Assembly: GCA_035691285.1 (NCBI GenBank)
Contig: DASSJI010000006.1
Span: 1 to 27,954, forward strand
Origin: DATFEN01 sp035691285
Lineage (GTDB): Bacteria > Acidobacteriota > Vicinamibacteria > Fen-336
Length of the DNA: 27,954 bases
Reading direction: 5' to 3'
Below are positions 1-7,572 of the stretch, one piece after another. Position 1 is the stretch's first letter; every line of letters starts with the position of its first letter. Position numbers and translations under genes: made by a program. Below the pieces are notes generated by a model. The model saw only the letters and a list, made by a program, of their open reading frames with translations. It was not told the DNA's origin and did not search any database.

Positions 1-1
1 G

Positions 2-1009
2 CGGCCGTTGGGGATCCCCACGGTGCGCGACCGGGTGGTGCAGGCGGCGGCCAAGATCGTCCTCGAGCCGATATTCGAGGCTGACTTCAAGGGATGCTCG
101 TACGGGTTCCGGCCGAAGCGCAGCGCCACCGACGCGTTGGAAGCGATCCGCCTCACGGGCGGTCGCGGACACCGATGGGTGGTCGAGATCGATATCGAGA
201 AGTACTTCGACAGCATCGACCATCGCAAGCTGATGCTGCTCGTGGAGCAGCGCATATCGGACCGGCGGGTGCTGAAACTCCTTCGGCAGTGGCTGAAGGC
301 AGGAGTGATGGAGGAAGGCCGCGTGCGCGACACCCTCCTGGGGAGTCCCCAGGGAGGGGTGATCTCGCCGCTGCTGGCCAACATCTACCTCGACGTTCTC
401 GACCGTCTGTGGGAACGCCAGAGCCGCCACCTGGGACGACTGGTGAGGTATGCGGACGACGGGGTCGTCCTCTGCCGCAGCAGGGCCGACGCGGAGGAAG
501 CGCTGCTCCGTCTCGGCCGCATCATGGATCGGCTCGGCCTGAAGCTGCACCCGGAAAAGACGCGCATCGTCGAGCTGGGACTCGGCAAACAGGGATTCGT
601 CTTCCTGGGCTGTTACCTGCGCATCGTGCTCTCGCACTTCAAGCGGCGGGAGTACCTGTTCCGGTGGCCGTCCCCGAGGGCGATGAACCGGATCCGAGCC
701 CGCATTCGGGAGCTGACGGACCGCCGCCGCTGGGCGGGGCTGCAGGACATCAGGCAGGTCGTCGAAGTCCTCAATCCCGTTCTGTGGGGCTGGGGCAACT
801 ATTTCCGCACGGGCAACGCCTCCTGGAAATTCCAGCAGGTGGACCTGTACGTGAACCAGCGGCTGGTCCGGCTGCTGCGCCACGTACGCGGTTGGGACCG
901 GCGTCCCTTCTCGTTGCGGGATTGGTCCCCGGCGCGCTTCGCGGAGGAATTCCGACTTCACCGACTTCTGGGCACGATCCGCTATCCGGGTCTGGCGAAC
1001 GCGACATGA
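2..1009 (+). CDS. Group II intron reverse transcriptase/maturase, 5'-truncated by the window
   Basis: The protein promotes intron splicing and copies intron RNA into DNA. The reading frame is open from base 2, with RPLGIPTVRDRVVQ at the left edge, a conserved internal RT segment, so the true start lies upstream and the TTG at base 8 is an ordinary Leu codon. RT blocks follow in order: YGFRPKRSATDAL, the D-I-x-K-Y-F-D-S-I-D block, SPQGGVISPLLANIYL, the catalytic YADD (bases 449-460) and HPEKTRIVELG. The C-terminal part resembles maturase domain X (LNPVLWGWGNYFRTGN). No HNH endonuclease domain follows, because the stop comes shortly after domain X. The ORF sits just upstream of domain V, as is normal for domain IV-encoded maturases. 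Confidence 0.93.
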   Translation, partial: RPLGIPTVRDRVVQAAAKIVLEPIFEADFKGCSYGFRPKRSATDALEAIRLTGGRGHRWVVEIDIEKYFDSIDHRKLMLLVEQRISDRRVLKLLRQWLKAGVMEEGRVRDTLLGSPQGGVISPLLANIYLDVLDRLWERQSRHLGRLVRYADDGVVLCRSRADAEEALLRLGRIMDRLGLKLHPEKTRIVELGLGKQGFVFLGCYLRIVLSHFKRREYLFRWPSPRAMNRIRARIRELTDRRRWAGLQDIRQVVEVLNPVLWGWGNYFRTGNASWKFQQVDLYVNQRLVRLLRHVRGWDRRPFSLRDWSPARFAEEFRLHRLLGTIRYPGLANAT

Positions 1010-1022
1010 GAAGACCATCGGT

Positions 1023-1108
1023 AAGCCGTGTGTGGGAAATCCACGAGCACGGTTTGAAAGAGGGATTCAGGAGCTCGGGCCCGCAAGGGCACCGCGCCTG
1101 ACTTCTAC
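1023..1108 (+). ncRNA. Group II intron domains V and VI
   Basis: Domain V spans about 1023-1055. An 8-bp lower stem (AAGCCGTG with CACGGTTT) carries the AGC triad at 1024-1026, a short upper stem closes on a GAAA-type loop, and an AG-containing bulge lies on the 3' side. Domain VI spans about 1062-1108. CAGG (1068-1071) pairs with CCTG (1097-1100), GCCC-GCAA-GGGC forms the apical hairpin (1079-1090), and A1101 is the likely branch nucleotide. Foldings were done by eye. Confidence 0.82.
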
Positions 1109-1110
1109 CA

Positions 1111-2898
1111 ATGAGTCTTCAGGAGAAGCTCGAGGCGCTGCCGACGCGCCCGGGCGTCTACCTCTTCAAGGACGCGGCGGGCAAGGTCGTCTACGTCGGC
1201 AAGGCCCGGGTGCTGCGCGACCGCGTGCGGTCCTACTTCCAGGCGGGCCGGCCGATGGAGTACCTCAAGGGCCGGATGATGGAGGCGGTCGCCGACCTCG
1301 ACCTCGTCGTCACCGACACGGAGATGGAGGCGCTGGCCCTCGAGAACAACCTGATCAAGCGCCACCAGCCGGTCTACAACGTCCGCCTCCGCGACGACAA
1401 GAACCACCCGTACCTGCGCCTCACGCTGAAGGACGAGTACCCGCGCCTCTACGTCGTGAGGCGCCCGGCGGAGGACGGGCACGCCTACGGCGGGCCCTAC
1501 ATCCCGGCGAGCCTCGGGCGAAAGACCGCTTCGGTGGTGCACCGCGTCTTCGGCGTGCGCTCGTGCAAGGAGGAGCTGAACGGGCGAAGGCCGCGGCCGT
1601 GCCTCCAGTACCAGATCAAGCGCTGCCTCGCGCCGTGCGTCGCCGAGATCTGCGCCCTGGGGGACTACCGGCGCGCCTGCGAGGATGCGCGCCTCTTCCT
1701 GGAGGGGCGCACCGAGGCCGTGCTCGAGCGCCTGGAGGCCGACATGGCGCGGGCCGCGGCCGAGGAGCGCTTCGAGGAGGCGGCGAGCTTGCGGGACAAG
1801 GCGCGCGCCCTCGAGCGGCTGGAGACGCCCCAGAAGATCACGACCACCGACATCGAGGAGCGCGACCTGTTCGGCGCCCACGCCGAGGGCGAGCGCGCCG
1901 CGTTGCAGGTGTTCTCGGTGCGGGAGGGCAAGGTCGTGGCCCGCGAAGCCTACCTGCTCGAGCGCGTCGCCGAGCCGGAGCGGCTGCTCTCGACGGCGCT
2001 GCAGCAGTTCTACGCGGAGCGCCCGGTGCCGCGCGAGGTCCTCGTGCCCGAGGAGATCGCGGACCGCGACCTGATCGAGAGCTGGCTCACGTCCCGGCGC
2101 GGCGCGCGCGTCGTCCTGCGGGTCCCGAGGCGGGGCGAGAAGGTGCGGCTCCTGGAGCTCGTCGTCCGCAACGCGCGGCTGGCCTTCGAGCTGGAGTGGA
2201 TGCATCCCCGGCGGCGGTCCCAGGAGGTGCTGCGGGGGCTGCGCGACCTGCTCGACCTCGACGAGGAGCCGCGACGGATCGAGTGCTTCGACATCTCGAA
2301 CATCCAGGGCTCCGACGTCGTGGCGTCGATGGTGTGCTTCGTGGACGGGCTGCCCAGGAAGTCGGAGTACCGGAAGTTCCGCGTGAAGGGCCTCTCGGGC
2401 GCGCCCGACGACTTCGCCTCGATGCGCGAGGTCGTGGGCCGCCGCTACCGCCGCCTGCTGGAGGAGGGGAAGGAGCTGCCCGAGCTGGTCCTGATCGACG
2501 GCGGCAAGGGACAGCTCGGCGCGGCGGTCGAGGCGCTCGAGGAGCTCGGCGTCGGCGCGCAGCCCGTGGCGAGCCTGGCGAAGCGCGAGGAGCTGATCTT
2601 CGTGCGCGGCCGCGGCGAGCCGATCGCACTGCCGCGCACGTCGCCGGTGCTGCAGCTCGTGCAGCGCGTGCGCGACGAGGCCCATCGCTTCGCGATCGGC
2701 TTTCACCGCCAGGCGCGGACGAGGCGGACCTTGCGCTCGGAGCTGGACGACATTCCGGGCGTCGGGCCGACGAAACGGCGCAAGCTCCTGACGCGCTTCG
2801 GCTCGGTGCGCGGCGTGCGCGGAGCCAGCCTCGAGGAGCTGGCCGCGGCCGTGGGCCGCGCCGTCGCCGAGCGCATCCGGGCCCGCTTCGACGCATGA
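1111..2898 (+). CDS. uvrC: UvrABC excinuclease subunit C
   Basis: UvrC makes both incisions around a lesion in nucleotide excision repair after UvrB loading. The 595-residue length is normal. An N-terminal GIY-YIG nuclease (GVYLF at 16-20, YVGKA at 28-32, R38, Y42) is followed by a cysteine cluster C152, C164, C172, C176, whose 12-8-4 spacing matches the Fe-S ligands of known UvrC. A UVR (UvrB-binding) motif lies around 201-237. The RNase H-like nuclease has CFDIS (D394), DDFASM, IDGGKGQ (D463) and DEAHRFAI (H525). A helix-hairpin-helix (IPGVGPTKRRKLL, 548-560) ends the protein. The ATG at 1111 gives MSLQEKLEALPTRPGVY, a normal UvrC N-terminus. No Shine-Dalgarno precedes it because the intron ends two bases upstream. 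The stop overlaps the next start (ATGA). Confidence 0.97.
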   Translation: MSLQEKLEALPTRPGVYLFKDAAGKVVYVGKARVLRDRVRSYFQAGRPMEYLKGRMMEAVADLDLVVTDTEMEALALENNLIKRHQPVYNVRLRDDKNHPYLRLTLKDEYPRLYVVRRPAEDGHAYGGPYIPASLGRKTASVVHRVFGVRSCKEELNGRRPRPCLQYQIKRCLAPCVAEICALGDYRRACEDARLFLEGRTEAVLERLEADMARAAAEERFEEAASLRDKARALERLETPQKITTTDIEERDLFGAHAEGERAALQVFSVREGKVVAREAYLLERVAEPERLLSTALQQFYAERPVPREVLVPEEIADRDLIESWLTSRRGARVVLRVPRRGEKVRLLELVVRNARLAFELEWMHPRRRSQEVLRGLRDLLDLDEEPRRIECFDISNIQGSDVVASMVCFVDGLPRKSEYRKFRVKGLSGAPDDFASMREVVGRRYRRLLEEGKELPELVLIDGGKGQLGAAVEALEELGVGAQPVASLAKREELIFVRGRGEPIALPRTSPVLQLVQRVRDEAHRFAIGFHRQARTRRTLRSELDDIPGVGPTKRRKLLTRFGSVRGVRGASLEELAAAVGRAVAERIRARFDA

Positions 2899-3650
2899 GC
2901 GCCGATCCCTTCGAGGCGTTCTTCGCGGCCCTGGAGGCTCGGCACCGACGCGAGCTCGAGCTGACGGAGATCCGCAAGGGCGTGCAGGCGCTGTCGTCGC
3001 TCTACGTGCATCGGCGTGGGCGCCTCGACCGGCTCCGGGCCGGGGCCGGCAAGCGCGCGGCCTTCGCCCTCTACTACGGCGCGCTGCACTTCCTCGTGGT
3101 GCGCCAGATCGTGAGGGCCATCGAGGGTCCGCGGCCCCGACGCATCCTCGACCTCGGCTGCGGCACGGGCGCGGCGGGCGCCGCCTGGGCGCTCGAGTCG
3201 GGCGCCGCCTACGAGGGCATCGAGCGCAGCGGCTGGGCCGCGGAGGAGGGCCGCTGGACGCTCCGCGCGCTGGGGGTGGAGGGGCGGATCGTTCGGCGCG
3301 ATCTCGCGGGCGTTCCATTGCCTGGCGAGCAGGCCGGCATCCTGCTGGCCTTCACCGCGAACGAGCTGGCGGAAGGCGAGCGGACGGCGCTCCTCCACCG
3401 CCTCCTCTCCGCCAACGCTCGCGGCGCCTTCGTGCTCGTGGTCGAGCCGCTCTCGCGCCGCATCGCCGGGTCCTGGTGGGATGCATGGCGCGCGGCCTTC
3501 GTCGCGGCGGGCGGGCGGGCCGACGAATGGCGCTTCGCCCTCGACCTGCCGCCGACCCTCGCCCTTCTCGACAGGGCCGCCGGGCTCGACCATCGCAACC
3601 TGACGGCTCGCTCCCTCTGGGTCGATGACTCTATGGTGTCGGCGGCATGA
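2895..3650 (+). CDS. Class I SAM-dependent methyltransferase, substrate unknown
   Basis: This 251-residue protein has a Rossmann methyltransferase motif I, ILDLGCGTGAAGA, from residue 84, followed by YEGIERS (acidic residue expected to hold the SAM ribose) and ILLAFTANELAE in the motif IV region. The N-terminal 80 residues are helical and basic. The layout faintly recalls Rsm22-type proteins, but I cannot place it in a named family. The ATG overlaps the uvrC stop by four bases, so the two are translationally coupled and probably co-transcribed. Its 3' end overlaps the convergent M48 protease gene by 20 bp. Confidence 0.8.
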   Translation: MSADPFEAFFAALEARHRRELELTEIRKGVQALSSLYVHRRGRLDRLRAGAGKRAAFALYYGALHFLVVRQIVRAIEGPRPRRILDLGCGTGAAGAAWALESGAAYEGIERSGWAAEEGRWTLRALGVEGRIVRRDLAGVPLPGEQAGILLAFTANELAEGERTALLHRLLSANARGAFVLVVEPLSRRIAGSWWDAWRAAFVAAGGRADEWRFALDLPPTLALLDRAAGLDHRNLTARSLWVDDSMVSAA

Positions 3651-4950
3651 GATACGCCGCGCGGAAGAGCCTCTCGTAGCGCAGCGGCTCGCCCTTCTCC
3701 CAGGGCTTGTACGCGTTCGCGAAGTCGATGCGCTGGCCGATGGTCCGGTGGCCGGAGCGCCACAGCACGTAGATCCATCCCGGCCGCGGGTTTCCGAGGT
3801 TCTCGGTCTGGAGCTTCACGAAGGCGGTGGCGAACGCGTGGTTGTCCCGGGTGACCTCGAGGGCGAAGCGGTCGGCCTCGTGCTCGTTGTGGCGCGAGTA
3901 GGCGAGGCCGACGGGCACGATGATGAAGGAAAAGATGTTGGTGAGCAGCATCAGCAGCGGCAGGGCGGCGATGTCGGCGAGGGATGTGAAGCCCATGCGC
4001 GGGGCGAAGCGGGAGAAGAAGAAGCCCGCGGTGCGATGCGCGAGGTACAGCGTGGCGAGGATGAGGAGCGAAAAGAACGCCACGCTCTTCGGGACGTGGC
4101 CGAGCACGTAGTGACCCATCTCGTGGCCCATGACGGTCAAGAGCTCCCGGGGCGTCAGCTTGGCGATGATGGTGTCCCACAGCACGATGCGCTTCGTCTC
4201 GAACAGCCCGGCCACGTAGGCATTGACCGCCTTCGTGTCTACGCTCTTGTTGACCTCGTACACGCGGCTGCCCTCGATGCCCGCGCGGTCCGCGAGAGCC
4301 AGGATCTGCTGCTCGAGCGGCCGGTCCTTCATCGGGCCGAACTCGTTGAAGAGGGGGTCGACCCAGATGGGCCCGATGACCAGCATGAGGAGCAGGAAGG
4401 GAACCATGAGCACCGAGGTGTAGAGCCACCAGCGCTGCGGGCTCTTCTTCAGCAGCAGGAACGGGACCCACAGGAAGAGCGCGCCGATGATGAGCCCGAC
4501 CAGGAGGCCCTTCACGGAATCGCCGAACCACTTCGCGAACGTCTGGTTGGACAGGCCGTAGTCGTGCTGGCGGACGAACTCCGTGTAGTAGGCCCAGGGC
4601 AGCCCGATGACGAACGTGATCAGGCTGAAGAGGACGAAGAACACGACCAGCGTGGAGAACCAGTTGCGCCCGACGCGGCGCGCCACGTCGCGCAGTCGGG
4701 CGGAGAAGCCGGTGAAGACGAACAGCGACGGAATCAGGAGGCCCAACGCGACGTCGATCACCCACAGCACGTTGCCGCTGCGGTAGTAGCGCATGGCCTT
4801 CTCGCTCGCAGGCGGGACGGCGACGGGGCCGGTGTCCGCGGACTCCGCGGAGGTGACGGCAGGCACGGCGCCTTGCGGCTCCTGCCCGGCCGTGACGACG
4901 GGGAAGCTGATCAGGAGGAGCACGGTGCACGTGAGCAGGGTGGCTCGCAT
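3631..4950 (-). CDS. Membrane-bound M48 family zinc metalloprotease (Ste24/CaaX protease-like)
   Basis: M48 proteases cleave membrane or membrane-associated proteins with a zinc-bound water. HEMGH lies at residues 276-280 and EHEAD, carrying the third zinc ligand, at 356-360. Several hydrophobic segments precede and separate these motifs (for example WFSTLVVFFVLFSLITFVIG, LLVGLIIGALFLWVPFLLL and ALPLLMLLTNIFSFIIVPVG), as in the Ste24/M48_N branch rather than the shorter HtpX. The N-terminus MRATLLTCTVLLLISF looks like a signal peptide or first helix. The start chosen is ATG at 4950, six bases after GAGGAGG. An in-frame GTG at 4983 has no such site. The protein is 439 residues. It is divergent from the site-2 protease gene, giving two intramembrane-type proteases back to back. 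Confidence 0.9.
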   Translation of the reverse strand: MRATLLTCTVLLLISFPVVTAGQEPQGAVPAVTSAESADTGPVAVPPASEKAMRYYRSGNVLWVIDVALGLLIPSLFVFTGFSARLRDVARRVGRNWFSTLVVFFVLFSLITFVIGLPWAYYTEFVRQHDYGLSNQTFAKWFGDSVKGLLVGLIIGALFLWVPFLLLKKSPQRWWLYTSVLMVPFLLLMLVIGPIWVDPLFNEFGPMKDRPLEQQILALADRAGIEGSRVYEVNKSVDTKAVNAYVAGLFETKRIVLWDTIIAKLTPRELLTVMGHEMGHYVLGHVPKSVAFFSLLILATLYLAHRTAGFFFSRFAPRMGFTSLADIAALPLLMLLTNIFSFIIVPVGLAYSRHNEHEADRFALEVTRDNHAFATAFVKLQTENLGNPRPGWIYVLWRSGHRTIGQRIDFANAYKPWEKGEPLRYERLFRAAYLMPPTP

Positions 4951-4973
4951 CGAGCCTCCTCGTGGCGGCGCCA

Positions 4974-4982
4974 AGGCTAGCA
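4974..4982 (-). promoter_or_regulatory. Possible extended -10 promoter for the M48 protease
   Basis: Read on the minus strand, TGCTAGCCT forms a TGn-extended -10 element. Transcription would begin near 4967, leaving a 17-base leader that contains GAGGAGG. No good -35 was seen. Confidence 0.35.
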
Positions 4983-5087
4983 CACAGGGCCGCGGACGAG
5001 CGGGATCACGAGGTCTGTGAGGTCATGCCCAGCTCATCTCGCAGGCGTTGGCATTGATGCTACCATCCCGGCTTCCTTGGAGACCCG

Positions 5088-5750
5088 TTGGACCTGACGC
5101 CGGAGCGGATCGCACTCGGACTGACGACCTACATCGTCTTGCTGTTCAGCCTCTCGTTCCACGAAGCGGCTCACGCCTGGGCGGCCCTTCGTATGGGCGA
5201 CGACACGGCGCTCCGGGCGGGGCGCATCACACTGAACCCGGTCGTCCACATCGATCCGATCGGGACCGTGCTGCTGCCGCTCATCGCGTTCGTGTCCATG
5301 GGCTCGCCGCTCTTCGGCTGGGCGAAGCCGACGCCCTACAACCCGGCCAACTTCCGGCGCGACCGGACCATGGCGGCCGGCCACGTTACCGTCGCGGGCG
5401 CGGGGCCGATCTCGAACCTGATCCTCGCCGTGCTGTTCACCGGAGCGCTCTTCCTCTACTTCAAGCTCGGCGGCGGGACGGCGCGGAATCCGGCTCTGCT
5501 GCTGTTGCTGGCCGGCATCGAGATCAACGTCCTGCTGGCCGTCTTCAACCTCGTGCCCCTGCCGCCCCTCGACGGGTCGAAGGTCGCGGCCTTCGGCCTC
5601 CCGCGCGGCCTTGCCGACGCCTACGTGCGCGTGGTCGAGCCGTACGGGGGCTGGATCCTGCTCCTGCTCTTCGCAACCGGCGCGCTGTGGGCGGTGATCG
5701 GGCCGATCGAGCAAGCCCTGACCAGGATCCTGCTCGAACTCGCCCGCTGA
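5088..5750 (+). CDS. Site-2 protease family (M50) intramembrane metalloprotease
   Basis: Small S2P-like proteases cleave within or next to membrane helices. HEAAH (residues 25-29) lies in the first hydrophobic stretch, and the distal zinc ligand is in NLVPLPPLDGSK (D162). The central AGAGPISNLILAVLF segment is typical of M50. At 220 residues with about five to six hydrophobic segments and no PDZ domain, it belongs to the short group often found next to trpS and scpAB. The start is TTG at 5088, preceded by GGAGA eight bases upstream. The stop is followed after one base by the trpS ATG, so it probably leads the trpS-scpA-scpB operon. A TGC-TACCAT extended -10 lies at 5058-5066. Confidence 0.9.
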   Translation: MDLTPERIALGLTTYIVLLFSLSFHEAAHAWAALRMGDDTALRAGRITLNPVVHIDPIGTVLLPLIAFVSMGSPLFGWAKPTPYNPANFRRDRTMAAGHVTVAGAGPISNLILAVLFTGALFLYFKLGGGTARNPALLLLLAGIEINVLLAVFNLVPLPPLDGSKVAAFGLPRGLADAYVRVVEPYGGWILLLLFATGALWAVIGPIEQALTRILLELAR

Positions 5751-5751
5751 G

Positions 5752-6744
5752 ATGGCGCGCCCCCGCATCCTCTCCGGCATGCGCCCGACGGGCGCGCTGC
5801 ACCTCGGCCACCTGACTGGCGCGCTCGAGAACTGGGCGCGGCTGCAGGACGCCTACGAGTGCTACTGGACGATCGTCGACTGGCACGCCCTGACCACGGA
5901 CTACGCGGACCCGTCGGCGATCCGCGAGAGCATCCTCGAGGTCGCCGTGGACTGGCTCGCCGCCGGCCTCGACCCGAAGCGCGCGGCGCTCTTCGTCCAG
6001 AGCGACGTGAAGGAGCACGCCGAGCTGCACCTGCTCCTGTCGATGGTCGTGCCGGTCCCATGGCTCGAGCGCGTCCCGACCTACAAGGAGCAGCAGCAGA
6101 ACATCAAGGACAAGGATCTGTCGACCTACGGCTTCCTCGGCTATCCGCTCCTCCAGACCGCCGACATCATCGTCTACAAGGCCGACGCCGTGCCGGTGGG
6201 CGAGGATCAGGCGCCCCACATCGAGCTGACGCGCGAGATCGTGCGCCGCTTCAACAACTTCTACGGGCCCCTCTTCCCCGAGCCGAAGACGCTGCTCACG
6301 CCGACGCCGCGCATGCCCGGCACGGACGGGCGGAAGATGTCGAAGTCGTACGGCAACGCGATCTACCTCAAGGAGCCGCCCGAGGTCGTGCGGGAGAAGC
6401 TCCGGCCCATGGTCACGGATCCTGCGCGCAAGCGGCGCACCGACAAGGGCGATCCGGAGATCTGTCCGGTCTTCGACCTCCACAGGGCCTTCTCGACCGA
6501 AGCGACGCGGGAATGGGCGGCGCAGGGCTGCCGCACCGCGGGCATCGGCTGCATCGACTGCAAGATGAAGCTGGCGGACCACCTGGTCGAACGCCTGCGT
6601 GAGATCCACGCCCGCCGGCCCGAATTTGCCGACCGGCCCGACACCGTCTGGGACATCCTGCGCGAGGGCGCGAACAAGGCCCGCGAGACCGCCCGTGCCA
6701 CGATGGAAGAGGTGCGCGCCGCCATGAAGATCCGGTACGCGTGA
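5752..6744 (+). CDS. trpS: Tryptophanyl-tRNA synthetase, Fe-S motif type
   Basis: This class I aminoacyl-tRNA synthetase charges tRNA-Trp in the cytoplasm. The HIGH signature is HLGH (residues 17-20) after SGMRPTGAL, and KMSKS is at 195-199. VGEDQAPHIELTREIVRRFN is the conserved active-site stretch. The length of 330 residues is normal. Cysteines at 238, 260, 267 and 270 (C-x21-C-x6-C-x2-C) closely resemble the [4Fe-4S] motif known in the Thermotoga-type enzyme, near the anticodon-binding region. The ATG follows the site-2 protease stop by one base with no clear Shine-Dalgarno. The stop overlaps the scpA GTG by four bases, indicating coupling in both directions. Confidence 0.96.
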   Translation: MARPRILSGMRPTGALHLGHLTGALENWARLQDAYECYWTIVDWHALTTDYADPSAIRESILEVAVDWLAAGLDPKRAALFVQSDVKEHAELHLLLSMVVPVPWLERVPTYKEQQQNIKDKDLSTYGFLGYPLLQTADIIVYKADAVPVGEDQAPHIELTREIVRRFNNFYGPLFPEPKTLLTPTPRMPGTDGRKMSKSYGNAIYLKEPPEVVREKLRPMVTDPARKRRTDKGDPEICPVFDLHRAFSTEATREWAAQGCRTAGIGCIDCKMKLADHLVERLREIHARRPEFADRPDTVWDILREGANKARETARATMEEVRAAMKIRYA

Positions 6745-7571
6745 CGGTGCCCGAGGACGACAAGCCGGCCGAGACGACCAGGGTCGAGATCCCGCAGGGC
6801 GTCGAGTCGACGCTCCCCGAGGACGCGCCGAGGATCCAGCTCCCGACCTTCGAGGGGCCGCTGGACCTGCTGCTCTACTTGATCCGCCGCGACCAGATCG
6901 ACATCCACGACATCCCGATCGCGCCGATCACGCGCAGCTACATGGAGTACCTCGAGCTGATGCGGGAGCTGAACCTCGACGTGGCCGGCGAGTTCATGGT
7001 GATGGCGGCCACCCTGATCCACATCAAGTCGAAGATGCTCGTGCCCGTGAACCCCACCGAGGCCCAGGGCGAGGAGGAGCCCCAGGAGGACCCGCGCGAG
7101 GAGCTGGTCCGCCGCCTGCTCGAGTTCCAGCGCTACAAGGAGGCGGCCGGCCTGCTGCACCAGCAGGCGCAGATCCGGGCCGCCACCTGGACGCGCCCCG
7201 ACGGGGCGCTACCGAAGCTCGACGACTCGGGGGAGGAGATGCTGGAGGCCGGCCTCTTCGACCTGATCGCGGCGTTCAAGGAGCTGCTCGAGCGGCGCAG
7301 GACCCTGCTCGCCCACGAGGTCGAGCCCCAGGGCAAGAGGGTCGAGGAAAGGATGGACGAGATCATGGTCCTGGTGCGGGAGGGCGAGTCGGTCGAGTTC
7401 GTGGCCCTCTTCGAGACCGAGCGCACCAAGCCGGATATGATCGTGACGTTCCTGGCGCTCCTCGAGCTGATCCGCCTCAAGCGGATCAAGGTGTACCAGC
7501 GCGGGCTGTTCGGCCCCATCCGCATCTTCAGGCCGGTCGGGCCCGAGACGGCCATGCCGGGGCCGACCTAG
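6741..7571 (+). CDS. scpA: Segregation and condensation protein A (kleisin)
   Basis: ScpA bridges the SMC heads in the bacterial condensin and recruits ScpB. The conserved core starts at about residue 37 (TFEGPLDLLLYLIRRDQIDIHDIPIAPIT) and continues through a membrane-like but soluble helix (AGEFMVMAATLIHIKSKMLVP). The C-terminal winged helix (VTFLALLELIRLKRIKVYQ) would contact the SMC cap. It is 276 residues long, with an extra acidic N-terminal extension of about 35 residues. The start is GTG, overlapping the trpS stop (GTGA), and scpB follows after one base. Confidence 0.95.
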   Translation: MTVPEDDKPAETTRVEIPQGVESTLPEDAPRIQLPTFEGPLDLLLYLIRRDQIDIHDIPIAPITRSYMEYLELMRELNLDVAGEFMVMAATLIHIKSKMLVPVNPTEAQGEEEPQEDPREELVRRLLEFQRYKEAAGLLHQQAQIRAATWTRPDGALPKLDDSGEEMLEAGLFDLIAAFKELLERRRTLLAHEVEPQGKRVEERMDEIMVLVREGESVEFVALFETERTKPDMIVTFLALLELIRLKRIKVYQRGLFGPIRIFRPVGPETAMPGPT

Positions 7572-7572
7572 G

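Larger units (their letters stand above)
1..1108 (+). mobile_element. Group II intron, 3' portion (5' end outside window)
   Basis: This is a retroelement whose RNA self-splices and whose encoded protein reverse-transcribes it into new sites. Visible are most of the maturase/RT ORF, a 33-nt hairpin typical of domain V, and a domain VI stem with a bulged A at 1101. The A lies eight bases from a terminal AC at 1107-1108, the usual branch-point distance. The 5' intron domains and 5' exon are not in the window. The 3' boundary is inferred from domain VI geometry and falls two bases before the uvrC ATG. The catalytic AGC at 1024-1026 is the form seen outside class IIC; I do not assign a subclass. 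Confidence 0.88.

Noticed and set aside
8..10. TTG as start of the intron maturase
   Set aside because: It is inside the conserved RPLGIPTVRDRVVQ block; the frame is open to the window edge, so the gene is truncated, not short.
1032..2894. Long plus-strand frame upstream of and joined to the methyltransferase
   Set aside because: Before ATG 2895 it is the out-of-frame reading of uvrC (Arg/Ala/Pro/Gly-rich). The methyltransferase starts at the ATGA overlap.
1105..3318. A 737-codon minus-strand frame opposite uvrC
   Set aside because: It mirrors the uvrC and methyltransferase codons, shows no motif, and has the composition of an antisense shadow.
5048..5066. TTGGCA and TACCAT as a promoter for the site-2 protease
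   Set aside because: Only seven bases separate them, far from the 17 required. Only the TGC-TACCAT extended -10 reading remains possible.
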